Source: Actinoplanes ianthinogenes (lineage in GTDB: Bacteria > Actinomycetota > Actinomycetes > Mycobacteriales > Micromonosporaceae). Taken from it: 64,000 bases of DNA. Numbering within the stretch: position 1 is the stretch's first letter; each line of letters starts with the position of its first letter. Positions 8,433-16,774 of the stretch are shown one piece after another. The translations under genes and the position numbers were made by a program. The stretch is taken from contig NZ_AP023356.1 in assembly GCF_018324205.1 (NCBI RefSeq), positions 8,686,501 through 8,750,500 of the forward strand, given 5' to 3'. Under the pieces are notes generated by a model, which saw only the letters and a program-made list of their open reading frames with translations, was not told where the DNA came from and searched no databases.

Positions 8433-8939
8433 TCAGTGAACCCAGCCGGTGAAGCCCTGCCGGCCGCGCTTCACGGCGCTGCGCGGCTCGGTGCGCTGAT
8501 CCCGATCGGACCGTTGCAGGGCGGCGGCGGCCGCCCGGACCAGCCAGGCGTTGACCGACCGGCCCTCCCGGGCCGCGGCCTCCTCGATCCCGGCCTTGAG
8601 CTGCTCGGGCATCCGCACGTTGATCCGCGCTGCCGGCCCGTCCTCGCTGAGTGCCAGATCCCCGTCGGGCGCGCCCGACGGCTCGGGCGCCTCCGTCGGG
8701 GGCGGGGAGACCACGAACTCCGGGTTGCGCCCGCGCAGCCGCACCTCGACCGAGCCGGGCGCCAGGTCCCGGGTGATGTCGTCGGCCGCCGCGGAGAGCA
8801 CGTCCAGCAGGGTCATCCGGATCGCCGACTCGAGGGAGCCGGTGAGTCGCTCGACCAGGACTCGCGACTCCTCACCGCCGGCCTCCGCGAGGGTGGCGAA
8901 CTCGCGGCCGAGGTTGCTCACGTACGAGGTCAGGTCCAC
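8433..8939 (-). CDS. Ribbon-helix-helix (HicB-like) DNA-binding protein
   Basis: A 168-residue protein. Residues 1-70 are acidic and helical, a linker rich in Pro and Glu follows (VVSPPPTEAPEPSG), and the C-terminal RHH core reads INVRMPEQLKAGIEEAAA then EGRSVNAWLVRAAAAAL, the pattern of HicB/Arc-type antitoxins. The start is GTG 8939. No HicA-type toxin is adjacent; the cotranscribed partner is the DUF4097 protein, so a classic toxin-antitoxin role is doubtful. A tandem 11-bp repeat just upstream is a candidate autoregulatory site. Confidence 0.8.
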   Translation of the reverse strand: MDLTSYVSNLGREFATLAEAGGEESRVLVERLTGSLESAIRMTLLDVLSAAADDITRDLAPGSVEVRLRGRNPEFVVSPPPTEAPEPSGAPDGDLALSEDGPAARINVRMPEQLKAGIEEAAAREGRSVNAWLVRAAAAALQRSDRDQRTEPRSAVKRGRQGFTGWVH

Positions 8940-8943
8940 GGCA

Positions 8944-8965
8944 CCACTGTGGCATCACTCTGGCA
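8944..8965. promoter_or_regulatory. Tandem 11-bp direct repeat, candidate RHH operator
   Basis: CCACTGTGGCA is followed directly by TCACTCTGGCA (9 of 11 identical), starting 5 bp upstream of the GTG of the RHH gene. RHH proteins often bind tandem direct repeats as dimers of dimers, so autoregulation is a reasonable inference. Confidence 0.35.
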
Positions 8966-9159
8966 CACAAGCAAGCCATGGTGGCGCCAAATCCGGCAGC
9001 CCGCAGCGCTGCCGGCGGACGGTGTCGGCGGTGTGGGCAGCCACGTCACGGCCGAACCCTGGTACGCCGAAGTGCGCGGAACTCGCGGGGCGCCCGGTGA
9101 TCGGGTCAGGCACGCCGCGCCTCTTGAGCCGGATCCCGGCCGTCTCCACACTGGAGTTC

Positions 9160-9792
9160 GTGAGCGTCCGAGAGGTTTACCTGGAGTCGGCGGCGATCAC
9201 CACAGCCCTGCTGGCCGAGCCCGCCGTGGCGGCGTGCTGGGATGCGCCGAGCGCGCTCGTCAAGATGCGGGTCGGCGGGGTCGCGGCTCACCTGGCCGGG
9301 CAGGTCAGTCAGGTGCCACCGGTGCTGGACGCGCGCGCCGTGGACGAGCGGGTGCCGCTGCGGGAGCATTTCGCCAGGTCGACCTGGATCGACGACGGTG
9401 TCGACAGCGAGGTGAACACCTACATTCGTTGCGCGGCCGAGGAGGCGGCGGCCGCCGGGCCGCGGGCCGTGCGCGAGGAAGCCGCGACCGCACTGGCGGA
9501 GCTGGAGCGGCGGCTGCCCGCCGAGCCGCCCGACCGGGTGATCCAACTGCCGTGGGGACCGTGGTCGCTGTCGCTGGACGACTACCTGGTCACCCGGCTG
9601 CTGGAGCTGACCGTGCACGGCGACGACCTGGCCGCCAGCATCGGCGTGACCACACCGGAGTTTCCGGCGGCCTGCGTCGACACGGTCGTCGGCGTGCTCT
9701 GCCGGCTCGCCGCGCGCCGGCACGGGCAGGCGGCGCTGATCCGGGCGCTAAGCCGAGCCGAGCGAGCCCCGAAGACGATCGCCGCCCTCTGA
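9160..9792 (+). CDS. Maleylpyruvate isomerase N-terminal domain protein (mycothiol-dependent type)
   Basis: A 210-residue DinB/MDMPI-fold protein. The metal-binding pattern is visible as GGVAAHLAGQ (His) near residue 50 and the later ELTVHGDDLAAS motif typical of the TIGR03083 group. The family contains mycothiol-dependent isomerases and many uncharacterised members. GTG 9160, with a GGAG-type site 4-7 nt upstream, places the start at VSVREVYLESA; the frame is open much further upstream but that part is antisense shadow of the RHH gene. Its last 45 bp overlap the convergent hydroxylase gene. Confidence 0.8.
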   Translation: MSVREVYLESAAITTALLAEPAVAACWDAPSALVKMRVGGVAAHLAGQVSQVPPVLDARAVDERVPLREHFARSTWIDDGVDSEVNTYIRCAAEEAAAAGPRAVREEAATALAELERRLPAEPPDRVIQLPWGPWSLSLDDYLVTRLLELTVHGDDLAASIGVTTPEFPAACVDTVVGVLCRLAARRHGQAALIRALSRAERAPKTIAAL

Positions 9793-10554
9793 CGATCCGC
9801 CACGGTACGGCTCGGGCGCGACCGCGGCCCGCCGGATGTCGTAGTCCGGCTCCAGCGTGCCGAACAGGCGATCCCACACCGTCGTGTAGAAGCCGAGGTT
9901 GTAGCGCGGCTCGGCATGATGTCCGACGTGCATCGCGGGCGTGGCGACCCATCGGAAGACCGCGCTGCGGCGTACGGCCGGCGGCAGCGGCTCCACCCCG
10001 AGGTGGCCGAGGATGCCGAAGACCAGGTTGAGTCCCGCGTAGGCGGCCAGCGCCGCCACCGAGAACGGGTGAACCGCGAGCACCACCAGCCAGATCGCCC
10101 CGAAACCGATCGCCTCCAGCGGGTGCAGCGCGAACAGCGTGATCGGCCGGGCGTCGGCGAAGACGTGGTGCAGCCGGTGCACCCAGGGGAACAGCACGCG
10201 CAGGTGGACGGTCGCGTGTCCGGCGTACATCAGCGCGTCCATCACCAGCACCAGCACGATCAGCTCGGCGATCGACCCGGGATCGAGGCCGGTCCGCAGC
10301 GAGATGACGTCGGCCTTCCACAGCCACCAGCCGGCCACGGTGATCGCGGTGTTGATCAGCGCCGTGCCGGCGACCAGCGCATACTCCAGCGGGCTCACCG
10401 GGCCGGGCTCCGGCGTGAGGCGCTGCGCGCCGGGCAGCCGCAGCGCCACGTGCCCGAGCAGCGCGCCCAGCCCCACCAGGAGGATGTTTTCCACCAGGGC
10501 GAGCAGGGCGAACCATCCCGGGTGCAGCGTCTCGAGGAACTCCACCGCCTGCAT
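9748..10554 (-). CDS. Sterol desaturase / fatty acid hydroxylase family protein
   Basis: An integral-membrane di-iron hydroxylase of about 268 residues. The histidine boxes are present in order: HATVH, HRLHH and HVGHHAE. Four hydrophobic segments are visible, including the N-terminal FALLALVENILLVGLGALL and LIVLVLVMDALMYAGH. The family hydroxylates or desaturates lipids or carotenoids; the substrate here is unknown. ATG 10554 is used; a TTG at 10596 would add 14 residues without a better ribosome site. The 3' end overlaps the neighbouring convergent gene by 45 bp. Confidence 0.88.
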   Translation of the reverse strand: MQAVEFLETLHPGWFALLALVENILLVGLGALLGHVALRLPGAQRLTPEPGPVSPLEYALVAGTALINTAITVAGWWLWKADVISLRTGLDPGSIAELIVLVLVMDALMYAGHATVHLRVLFPWVHRLHHVFADARPITLFALHPLEAIGFGAIWLVVLAVHPFSVAALAAYAGLNLVFGILGHLGVEPLPPAVRRSAVFRWVATPAMHVGHHAEPRYNLGFYTTVWDRLFGTLEPDYDIRRAAVAPEPYRGGSSEGGDRLRGSLGSA

Positions 10555-10670
10555 CCTGCTGCACCGGCACAAGTCCGGATCGACCAGCGGATTCAAGAGA
10601 TCACCAAGAACCGGCCTCCATGATGGGCGCTGCCCGATGGGCGTTTCACCTGATGTGAGGAGATTTCATA

Positions 10671-10988
10671 GTGCGCAAGCGCATTGCCGTCGTGCTCGCC
10701 ACGGCCGCCTTCGTGGGAGCGACCGCGTTCGCCTCCCCGTCGCAGGCCGCGAACGAGTACGGCTGCTCGACCCGGGCCGAGGGCTCCACCGGTGCCAGCG
10801 CGATCTGCACCAAGCTGCCGGGCGGCTCCCAGGCGGTGCAGGTGTCGTGCCGGCGCGCCGCCAACGGCCGGGCCTACACGAACACCGGGAACTACGCCAA
10901 GAAGAACAAGCGCAGTTACGCCTACTGCGCGTCCGGCGACATCCGGACCGGTTACCGGACCAACGCCTACGACATCATCCTGGCGTAG
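10671..10988 (+). CDS. Small secreted four-cysteine protein
   Basis: A 105-residue exported protein. GTG 10671 is preceded by GAGGAG at good spacing. The signal peptide is MRKRIAVVLATAAFVGATAF, with cleavage expected near SQAANE (about residue 27). The mature part is about 79 residues with four cysteines (YGCST, AICTK, VSCRR, AYCAS), compatible with two disulfides, and is basic. I recognise no family; similar small cysteine proteins are common in actinomycete secretomes. It is monocistronic. Confidence 0.75.
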   Translation: MRKRIAVVLATAAFVGATAFASPSQAANEYGCSTRAEGSTGASAICTKLPGGSQAVQVSCRRAANGRAYTNTGNYAKKNKRSYAYCASGDIRTGYRTNAYDIILA

Positions 10989-11001
10989 GTTCCCGGTCCG
11001 T

Positions 11002-13008
11002 TCAGCGGGGGATGCCGGCCAGCTTCCGGCACAGGTCCAGCAACCGCTCGTCATCGCCGATCTTTCCGGTGAGGACGCCGTGCGCGCTGAGGTTGTGCCG
11101 GAGCGCCGTCCGCAGCTCCGCCTGGGCGTGCCGGGCGGCGAGCCGGGTGTCGCCGGTCTCCACCCAGAGCCGGGCGATCCGCGGCCGGACCAGCGGCTTC
11201 GTCTCCCAGACGCGACCCAGCCGCTGCGCGGCGTCGCGCTTGCCGGCGATCCACCAGAGCGCGTCGGCAGCCGCCGCGGCGACCGCGCCGTCGGTTCGCT
11301 TGCCGGTCAGCCCGGACAGCCGGCGGGTCCGGCTCTTCACCCGGATGCCCAGCTCCTTGAGGCCGTCGATGGCCGCGACCGCGTGCTCCGGGCGGGCCGC
11401 GGGGTCGTCGAAGTAGCGGTCGTAGACACCGGTCGCCGCCTCCGCGTCCCCGGCGACCAGCCAGACCGCGCGCGCCGCGGCCAGTTCCAGCACCGGATCA
11501 CCGCAGGTCAGCGTGGCCTCGATGTCCGGGAGCCGGCCGGCCGCGGCGCGCCCGGCGCGGGCCAGCAGACCGAGCGTGGCCACGTCGATCGACTTGTCCG
11601 CGAGGTGCTCGCCGGCCTCGTTCGGGGCGACGGCGGCCAGCGCGCGCAGCAGGTTCGCCCGGTGCGTCTCGTAACGCCACGGCTCGGCGAACGTCTCCGG
11701 CCGCAGGGCACGCAGGTGCCGGCGCAGCGTGCGGCTCGTCCCGCGGGCCCGCACCCCGTACCCGGCCACCGCACGATGCAGGTCGATGGTCTCCGGAACC
11801 TCGTCGAGCAGCCGCTCCAGCATCGGCAGCACCCGCTCGTCGCGCAGGGCCGCGAGCAGTTGCACGGCGGGTCCGAGCTCCGGGCCCTGCGCGCCGAGGG
11901 TGACCCAGACGAACGGGCCGTCCTCCACATTCGGCCGGATCCGCTCGACGTCGGTGGGAAGCGAGGCCCAGACGGCGTCGGCGGCCGGGCGGGCCAGCTC
12001 GTCGACCCCGTGCAGCAGGCGCAGCGCCGCCGCGCGCACCTGCGGTTCCCCGTCGCGCAGCAGGCCGGCGGCCCGGGCCACGACCGCCCGGTAGTCGCCG
12101 CGCAGCCGCTGCACCAGCGGGCGCGCCGCGTGCAGCGCGTCCTGCTGGGCGTCCCAGGCGTCCAATTCCAGCATGCGTTCGATCAGGTCCAGGTGCGCGG
12201 CCGCGTCGTTGCGGTAGGTGGCCCGGATCGCGCTCAGCACCTGGTTGTAGCCGGGCGTCCACTGCCGGGCCGCCATCCGCCGCCCGGCCAGCAGCGGCGC
12301 CACCTCGTCGTCGAGCGGCTCCGGCTCCCGGTTCAGGCCCTCGCGATAGGCGGCCAGCAGCGTGTCCCGGGCCGTCTCCACGTCGAACGGTGGCGGGTTG
12401 AGCAGCGCCATCAGCTCGGTCAGCGCGGTGATCCGCACCCGCAGGTCCGCGTCGCTGCCGGCCACCCAGGCGAGCCGCCGCTTGGTCGGCTCGTAGCCGC
12501 TGCCGACCGCCCCGGCGAGCACACAACTGCGGATCAGCGTCACCCGGACCGCGGGCTCGGGCTCCTCGACATACCGATCCCAGAGCACCCCCGGCGCCAG
12601 CCGCGTCACCGCCCGCAGCGTGTAGGCGGCCGCCTCCCTGACCTGCGGATCCTCGTCGCTCAGCAGCTCGGTGAGCCCGGGATGCCCGGCCAGCACCTGC
12701 TTGGCGCGCAGCGTCTCGCCGGCCAACTGCCAGGTGCGATCGGCCCCGGCGAGGTCCCCGATCAGCCGCAGGATCCGGCCCCGGTCCGGCTGCTCACCGT
12801 CCGTGACGAGATCCAGCAGAATCGGCAGGGCGGTAACCACCCACGGGCGGACGTCCTCCCCGTCCGGCGCCAGCCGGCGCAGGTCGCGCAGCGCCCGGGT
12901 CCGGGTGATCTCTTCGCTTCCGGCCAGGTCAGAGAGCAGTTTCCATACGACGAAGCCCCGCTCCACCGTCGCCCAGTCAGCATCACGCAGCGCGCGGGTC
13001 TCCGTCAT
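11002..13008 (-). CDS. HEAT-repeat protein
   Basis: A 668-residue soluble, all-helical protein with repeats typical of HEAT/PBS-lyase arrays across most of its length. Examples are GLTELLSDEDPQVREAAAYT, RAAGLLRDGEPQVRAAALRL and DALWWIAGKRDAAQRLG. It has no enzymatic motif, signal peptide or membrane segment. Such scaffolds usually bind proteins. It starts at ATG 13008. The neighbours (secreted peptide, TetR) give no functional hint. Confidence 0.8.
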   Translation of the reverse strand: MTETRALRDADWATVERGFVVWKLLSDLAGSEEITRTRALRDLRRLAPDGEDVRPWVVTALPILLDLVTDGEQPDRGRILRLIGDLAGADRTWQLAGETLRAKQVLAGHPGLTELLSDEDPQVREAAAYTLRAVTRLAPGVLWDRYVEEPEPAVRVTLIRSCVLAGAVGSGYEPTKRRLAWVAGSDADLRVRITALTELMALLNPPPFDVETARDTLLAAYREGLNREPEPLDDEVAPLLAGRRMAARQWTPGYNQVLSAIRATYRNDAAAHLDLIERMLELDAWDAQQDALHAARPLVQRLRGDYRAVVARAAGLLRDGEPQVRAAALRLLHGVDELARPAADAVWASLPTDVERIRPNVEDGPFVWVTLGAQGPELGPAVQLLAALRDERVLPMLERLLDEVPETIDLHRAVAGYGVRARGTSRTLRRHLRALRPETFAEPWRYETHRANLLRALAAVAPNEAGEHLADKSIDVATLGLLARAGRAAAGRLPDIEATLTCGDPVLELAAARAVWLVAGDAEAATGVYDRYFDDPAARPEHAVAAIDGLKELGIRVKSRTRRLSGLTGKRTDGAVAAAAADALWWIAGKRDAAQRLGRVWETKPLVRPRIARLWVETGDTRLAARHAQAELRTALRHNLSAHGVLTGKIGDDERLLDLCRKLAGIPR

Positions 13009-13127
13009 GGGCTAGATCATGGAGGTCCGGGAATGCTCGCGCCAGCGGGGCTTCACTCTCCGGTGGCGATCGTTACGAACTCTCCGCAAGGAAAGTGCGA
13101 TGGGTCGCATCGTTGCCGCCTGCGGGC

Positions 13128-13688
13128 TCAGCGAGCCCGCAGCGCGTCGGCGAGCAGGCTGAGCATGCGGCCGGTGCGTTCCGGGTCGCCGCCGGCGGTG
13201 AGGAAGATGCCGTGCAGCATGGTGGTGACGTCGTCGGGGTCGACGTCGGCGCGCAGCGTGCCGGCTCGGGCCCCGCTGTCGAGGATGGCGCCCAGGGCGG
13301 CGGCGACCCGCTCGCGGGTCTGCGGGCCGATCCGGCCGGCCGCGAAGGTGCTGCGCAGGGTGTCCATCATGCCGCGCTTGGTGGCCAGGAACATTGCGTA
13401 CCGGTCGAGCCAGGCGCGAAGCGCGACGTCCGGCGGTGACTGCTCCAGCAGGGTGGCGGCACTGCCGGTGACGTCCTCGAGCTCGGCGTCGTAGACCGCT
13501 TCGACCAGTGCCTCCCGGGTGGGGAAGTGGCGGTAGAGGGTGCCCACGCCCACCCCGGCGGCGCGGGCGACGGCGCCCATGGCCAGCGACTCGCCGCCGC
13601 CGGCGAGCGCCGCGCGCGCCGCGGCCAGCACCTTGTCCCGGTTGCGCCGGGCGTCGGCACGCCCGCTCACCGGTGCGCCATCAGTCAA
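13128..13688 (-). CDS. TetR-family repressor of the adjacent aldo/keto reductase
   Basis: A 186-residue TetR regulator. The N-terminal HTH reads MGAVARAAGVGVGTLYRHF; the C-terminal domain (about 75-186) resembles the SbtR-like ligand domain (FLATKRGMMDTLRS). It is divergent from the aldo/keto reductase gene. Two copies of a 16-bp palindrome fill the 83-bp intergenic region, so it very likely represses both genes. The start is probably TTG 13688, with GTG 13670 as an alternative; there is no ATG in frame. Confidence 0.88.
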   Translation of the reverse strand: MTDGAPVSGRADARRNRDKVLAAARAALAGGGESLAMGAVARAAGVGVGTLYRHFPTREALVEAVYDAELEDVTGSAATLLEQSPPDVALRAWLDRYAMFLATKRGMMDTLRSTFAAGRIGPQTRERVAAALGAILDSGARAGTLRADVDPDDVTTMLHGIFLTAGGDPERTGRMLSLLADALRAR

Positions 13689-13689
13689 A

Positions 13690-13741
13690 GCGGAAGCCCT
13701 TCCGTTTTCGTGCTACGTTGATGAAGCGGAAGCCCTTCCGC
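13690..13741. promoter_or_regulatory. Twin TetR operators
   Basis: Two palindromes, GCGGAAGCCCTTCCGT (13690-13705) and GCGGAAGCCCTTCCGC (13726-13741), lie 36 bp apart, about 3.4 helical turns. The first abuts the TTG start of the TetR gene and the second is 30 bp before the ATG of the reductase. Position and symmetry fit binding by the TetR protein to control both directions. Confidence 0.8.
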
Positions 13742-13771
13742 TTCCGCATTCTCGCATGAGGGCAGGTTCGC

Positions 13772-14614
13772 ATGACGTTCACGTTCGCCGGTCGTCCCGT
13801 GTCCCGCGTCGGCTTCGGCGCGATGCAGCTGGCCCGCCTGAGCGACGACCGCGCCGCCGGGATCGCGCTGCTGCGCCGTGCCGTGGAGCTGGGGGCCGAC
13901 CACATCGACACGGCCCAGTTCTACGGGCACGGCTTCGTCAACGAGCTGCTGCGCGAGGCGCTGCGCCCGGAGGACGGCGTGCTGATCGTCAGCAAGGTCG
14001 GCGCCACGTCGAATCCGGGCGGCGAGTTCCCGATCCGGTTCGCGCAGCGGCCCGGGGAGCTGCGGGCCGGCGTCGAGGACAACCTGGCCACGCTCGGCCT
14101 GGAGCAGATCCCGGTGGTCAACCTGCGGCGCGCCGACACCGGCCCGGTCGGGCTGCGCCTGCCCGCCGACCAGGTGGTGGACCTCGACGACCAGCTCGCC
14201 GAGATGATCGCCCTGCGCGACGAGGGCAAGATCGGCGCCATCGGCCTGAGCAGCGTCTCGCTCGACGTGCTGCGCCGCGCGCTGCCGGTCGGCATCGTCT
14301 GCGTGCAGAACGCGTACAGCCTGGTGGACCGCTCCGACGAGAAGATGCTGGAGCTGTGCCGGGACGAGGGCATCGCCTGGGTGCCGTACTTCCCGCTGGG
14401 CGGGGCCGTCCCGCACCTGGCGAAGGTGACCGACGCCCCGGCCGTGATCGCCGCCGCCGAGGCCTCGGGCTACACACCGGCCCAGATCGGTCTCGCCTGG
14501 TTGCTGCACCGCGCGCCGAACGTGCTGCTCATCCCGGGCACCGCCACCCTGTCCCACCTGGAGGCCAACATGGCCGTCGCGGACGTCCCGCCGGCGGCGA
14601 CCGTCAGCCTGTGA
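13772..14614 (+). CDS. Aldo/keto reductase
   Basis: A 280-residue NADPH-dependent TIM-barrel oxidoreductase. Family marks are GFGAMQLA, the catalytic-site motif DTAQFYGHG (Asp and Tyr), VSKVG (Lys), GKIGAIGLSSV, and the cofactor-binding C-terminal LIPGTATLSHLEAN. ATG 13772 has GAGGGCAGG upstream. It is controlled by the divergent TetR through twin operators, which suggests induction by a small carbonyl or aromatic compound; the substrate is unknown. Confidence 0.92.
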   Translation: MTFTFAGRPVSRVGFGAMQLARLSDDRAAGIALLRRAVELGADHIDTAQFYGHGFVNELLREALRPEDGVLIVSKVGATSNPGGEFPIRFAQRPGELRAGVEDNLATLGLEQIPVVNLRRADTGPVGLRLPADQVVDLDDQLAEMIALRDEGKIGAIGLSSVSLDVLRRALPVGIVCVQNAYSLVDRSDEKMLELCRDEGIAWVPYFPLGGAVPHLAKVTDAPAVIAAAEASGYTPAQIGLAWLLHRAPNVLLIPGTATLSHLEANMAVADVPPAATVSL

Positions 14615-14648
14615 TCGCCCGGGCCGGTGGCGTTCCGCACCGCATCGT

Positions 14649-15515
14649 TCAGCGGTCTCCCGGGCGTACGCCGCCGGCCTGTGACGGGCCGTGCGCCTGC
14701 GCCGACAGGTCCTGGGTGGCGGCCCAGTTCTGCAACCGGTCGGCGTACGCCTTCTGGATCATCGGATAGAAGCCCTGGCCGAACAGGACGCGGAGCGGCG
14801 GACGGTCGGAGTCGACGATGGTGAGAAGCGTCTGTGCGGCCGCGGCGGGGTCGCCGGCCGGCATCTTCCCCCCGAATCCGGCCAGGTGCCGACGGAGCGC
14901 GTCGTACGCCGGGTGGTGCGCGGCGACGTGACCGTTGTCGAGCGGATCCGGATTCTTTCCGCCCCGGGTGGCGAATCCCGCCGGCTCGATGATGGTGACC
15001 TTGATGCCGAACCCGGCGACCTCCTGAGCCAGGGCGTCGTTCAGCCCCTCCAGCGCCCACTTCGACGCCATGTACGCCCCGCCGAGCGGCGTCGCGATGA
15101 GTCCGGCGGCCGACGACAGCTGGACAATGTGCCCGGAGCCCTGCTCGCGCAGATATGGCAGCGCGGCCTGAATCACTCAGACCGCGCCGAACAGATTGGT
15201 CTCCATCTGATCGCGAAGGTCCCGCTCCGTCAGCTCCTCGACCGCGCCGATCTGGGCATACCCGGCGTTGTTCACCACGACGTCGAGGCCACCGAAGTGC
15301 GCGAAGGCCCGTTCGACGCCGGCGAACACGGCGGGCCGATCGGTCACGTCCACGGCCAGCGGCAGGATCGCGTCGCCGTACTCGGCGACCAGATCGTCGA
15401 AACCGCTGGTGCTGCGGGCTGACGCGGCCACGCGGTCGCCCCGTGAGAGGGCGGCCTCGACGAACTGGCGGCCGAGGCCGCGAGACGATCCGGTGACGAA
15501 CCAGACTTTGTTCAT
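14649..15515 (-). pseudogene. SDR oxidoreductase disrupted by an in-frame TGA
   Basis: This would be one SDR of about 288 residues. The N-terminal part (15177-15515) has VTGSSRGLGRQF and VVNNAGYAQ. The C-terminal part (14649-15176) continues in the same frame with SSAAGL, the YMASK catalytic motif and IIEPAGF. Between them NLFGAV is followed by TGA (15177-15179) and VIQAALPYL. Homologues normally have Trp there (NLFGAVWV-type), so one G-to-A change turned TGG into TGA. A GTG directly after the stop could restart translation but would lack the cofactor domain. A sequencing error cannot be excluded. It is divergent from a LysR gene that probably regulated it. Confidence 0.85.
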
Positions 15516-15685
15516 GGTGCTTCCTTTCGCACGGCGGTCTGCTTCATCGTCAAGCGGTCTGACCAGGCGATCAACGGCAACGCCCGGAACGCAGCGATCA
15601 CTCGGGCTTATGGATGCCGCTCAGCCACGCCGGCTGGACGCGGCGCTACACTGCCCGCTCACGAGCCGCTCGGGAGGGAGACGGA

Positions 15686-16573
15686 GTGGAGCTACGCGAC
15701 ATCGAGATCTTCTTGACGCTCGCGGAGGAGTTGCACTTCGGTCGCACCGCGCAGCGTTTGTTCATCTCACAGGCCCGCGTGAGCCAGTCGATCAGCACGC
15801 AGGAACGCCATATCGGAGCCGCGCTGTTCGAGCGCACGAGCCGCGTCGTTCGGCTGACGCCACTCGGCGTCGACCTGCGTGACCGCCTGCAGCCCGCGTA
15901 CCGCCAATTGACCGAGGCCATCGTCACCGTGAAGGCGACGGTGAACGGCGCCAGGGGCGTACTGACCCTCGGCACGATGGGAGCCATCGCGCAGACGCTC
16001 GGCGACACGACCGACGCGTTCCGGACGCTACATCCCGGCGTGGAGATGCGTTTCAAAGAGATCCACCCACCCGATCCGTTCAGCGCCCTGCGCGGCGGCG
16101 ACGTCGACGTCGACGTCGCGTGGCTGCCGATCCACGAGCCCGACCTCACCGTCGGCCCGATCTTGCGAAGCACACCGGTCCTGGCCATGGTGGGCCGCAC
16201 CCACCCGTTCGCCGACCGGAAGTCGATCGACCTCGAGGAACTGGCCGACTGCACCGTGCTCGGACCGAACGGACCGATCCCGCGATACATGGAAGACAGC
16301 CTCGTCCCTTTCGCCACACCCACCGGCCGGCCGATCCCGCGTGGACCGCGGGTCGGCACGTTCCAAGAGGTGCTGACCACCGTCGCCAGCGGTACGTCGG
16401 TAGCACTGACCCAGGCCGAAGCCGCCGACTACTACCAATGGCCGGACATCGTCTATGTCCCGATCGCGGACGCCCCACCGTCACAGTGGGCAGTGGTCTG
16501 GCGAACCGGCACCGAGACCAGCCTGATCCGCGACTTCGCGTCGGTCGTCGCCGGAGGCAGCACGCAGCCGTGA
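15686..16573 (+). CDS. LysR-family transcriptional regulator
   Basis: A 295-residue LysR regulator. The N-terminal winged HTH reads IEIFLTLAEELHFGRTAQRL then SQSISTQERHIG. The effector-binding domain (about 90-290) includes GVLTLGTMGAI, DVDVAWLP and TSVALTQAEAADYY. GTG 15686 has GGGAGGGAG just upstream and starts at the conserved VELRDIEIF. It is divergent from the broken SDR, its likely former target; 170 bp separate them. Confidence 0.9.
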   Translation: MELRDIEIFLTLAEELHFGRTAQRLFISQARVSQSISTQERHIGAALFERTSRVVRLTPLGVDLRDRLQPAYRQLTEAIVTVKATVNGARGVLTLGTMGAIAQTLGDTTDAFRTLHPGVEMRFKEIHPPDPFSALRGGDVDVDVAWLPIHEPDLTVGPILRSTPVLAMVGRTHPFADRKSIDLEELADCTVLGPNGPIPRYMEDSLVPFATPTGRPIPRGPRVGTFQEVLTTVASGTSVALTQAEAADYYQWPDIVYVPIADAPPSQWAVVWRTGTETSLIRDFASVVAGGSTQP

Positions 16574-16774
16574 GCGGCCCGGCGGCGGTCGGACGTCACG
16601 GCAGCCGCCCCTTCAGCCGGGTCATCCGCCATGGGTCGACAGGCCCGGCCGTACTGATAAGTGCGGGTGATCGCTGCCATGCGTATTCCACCGTTGATCC
16701 GCTGCCAGCAGATCCTGACGATGATCTTTGTCCGCCGGCATGCGCGGCACGAACCTCATCGACAGGGGCTTGGC

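Noticed and set aside
8433..8939. HicAB toxin-antitoxin module
   Set aside because: The RHH protein looks HicB-like but there is no HicA-type small dsRBD toxin gene on either side.
5619..10031. A 1470-codon open frame antisense to the MMPL, DUF4097 and RHH genes
   Set aside because: Its translation is Asp/Gly/Arg-rich with no fold signature, and it lies opposite well-supported genes; long open antisense frames are normal at this GC content.
10684..13494. A 936-codon forward frame over the HEAT-repeat gene
   Set aside because: Arg/Pro/Gln-rich shadow; the minus-strand HEAT-repeat reading is clearly the real one.
15177..15179. Selenocysteine or programmed read-through at the SDR TGA
   Set aside because: SDRs have no selenocysteine at this position, no SECIS-like element is evident, and relatives have Trp, so a nonsense mutation is simpler.
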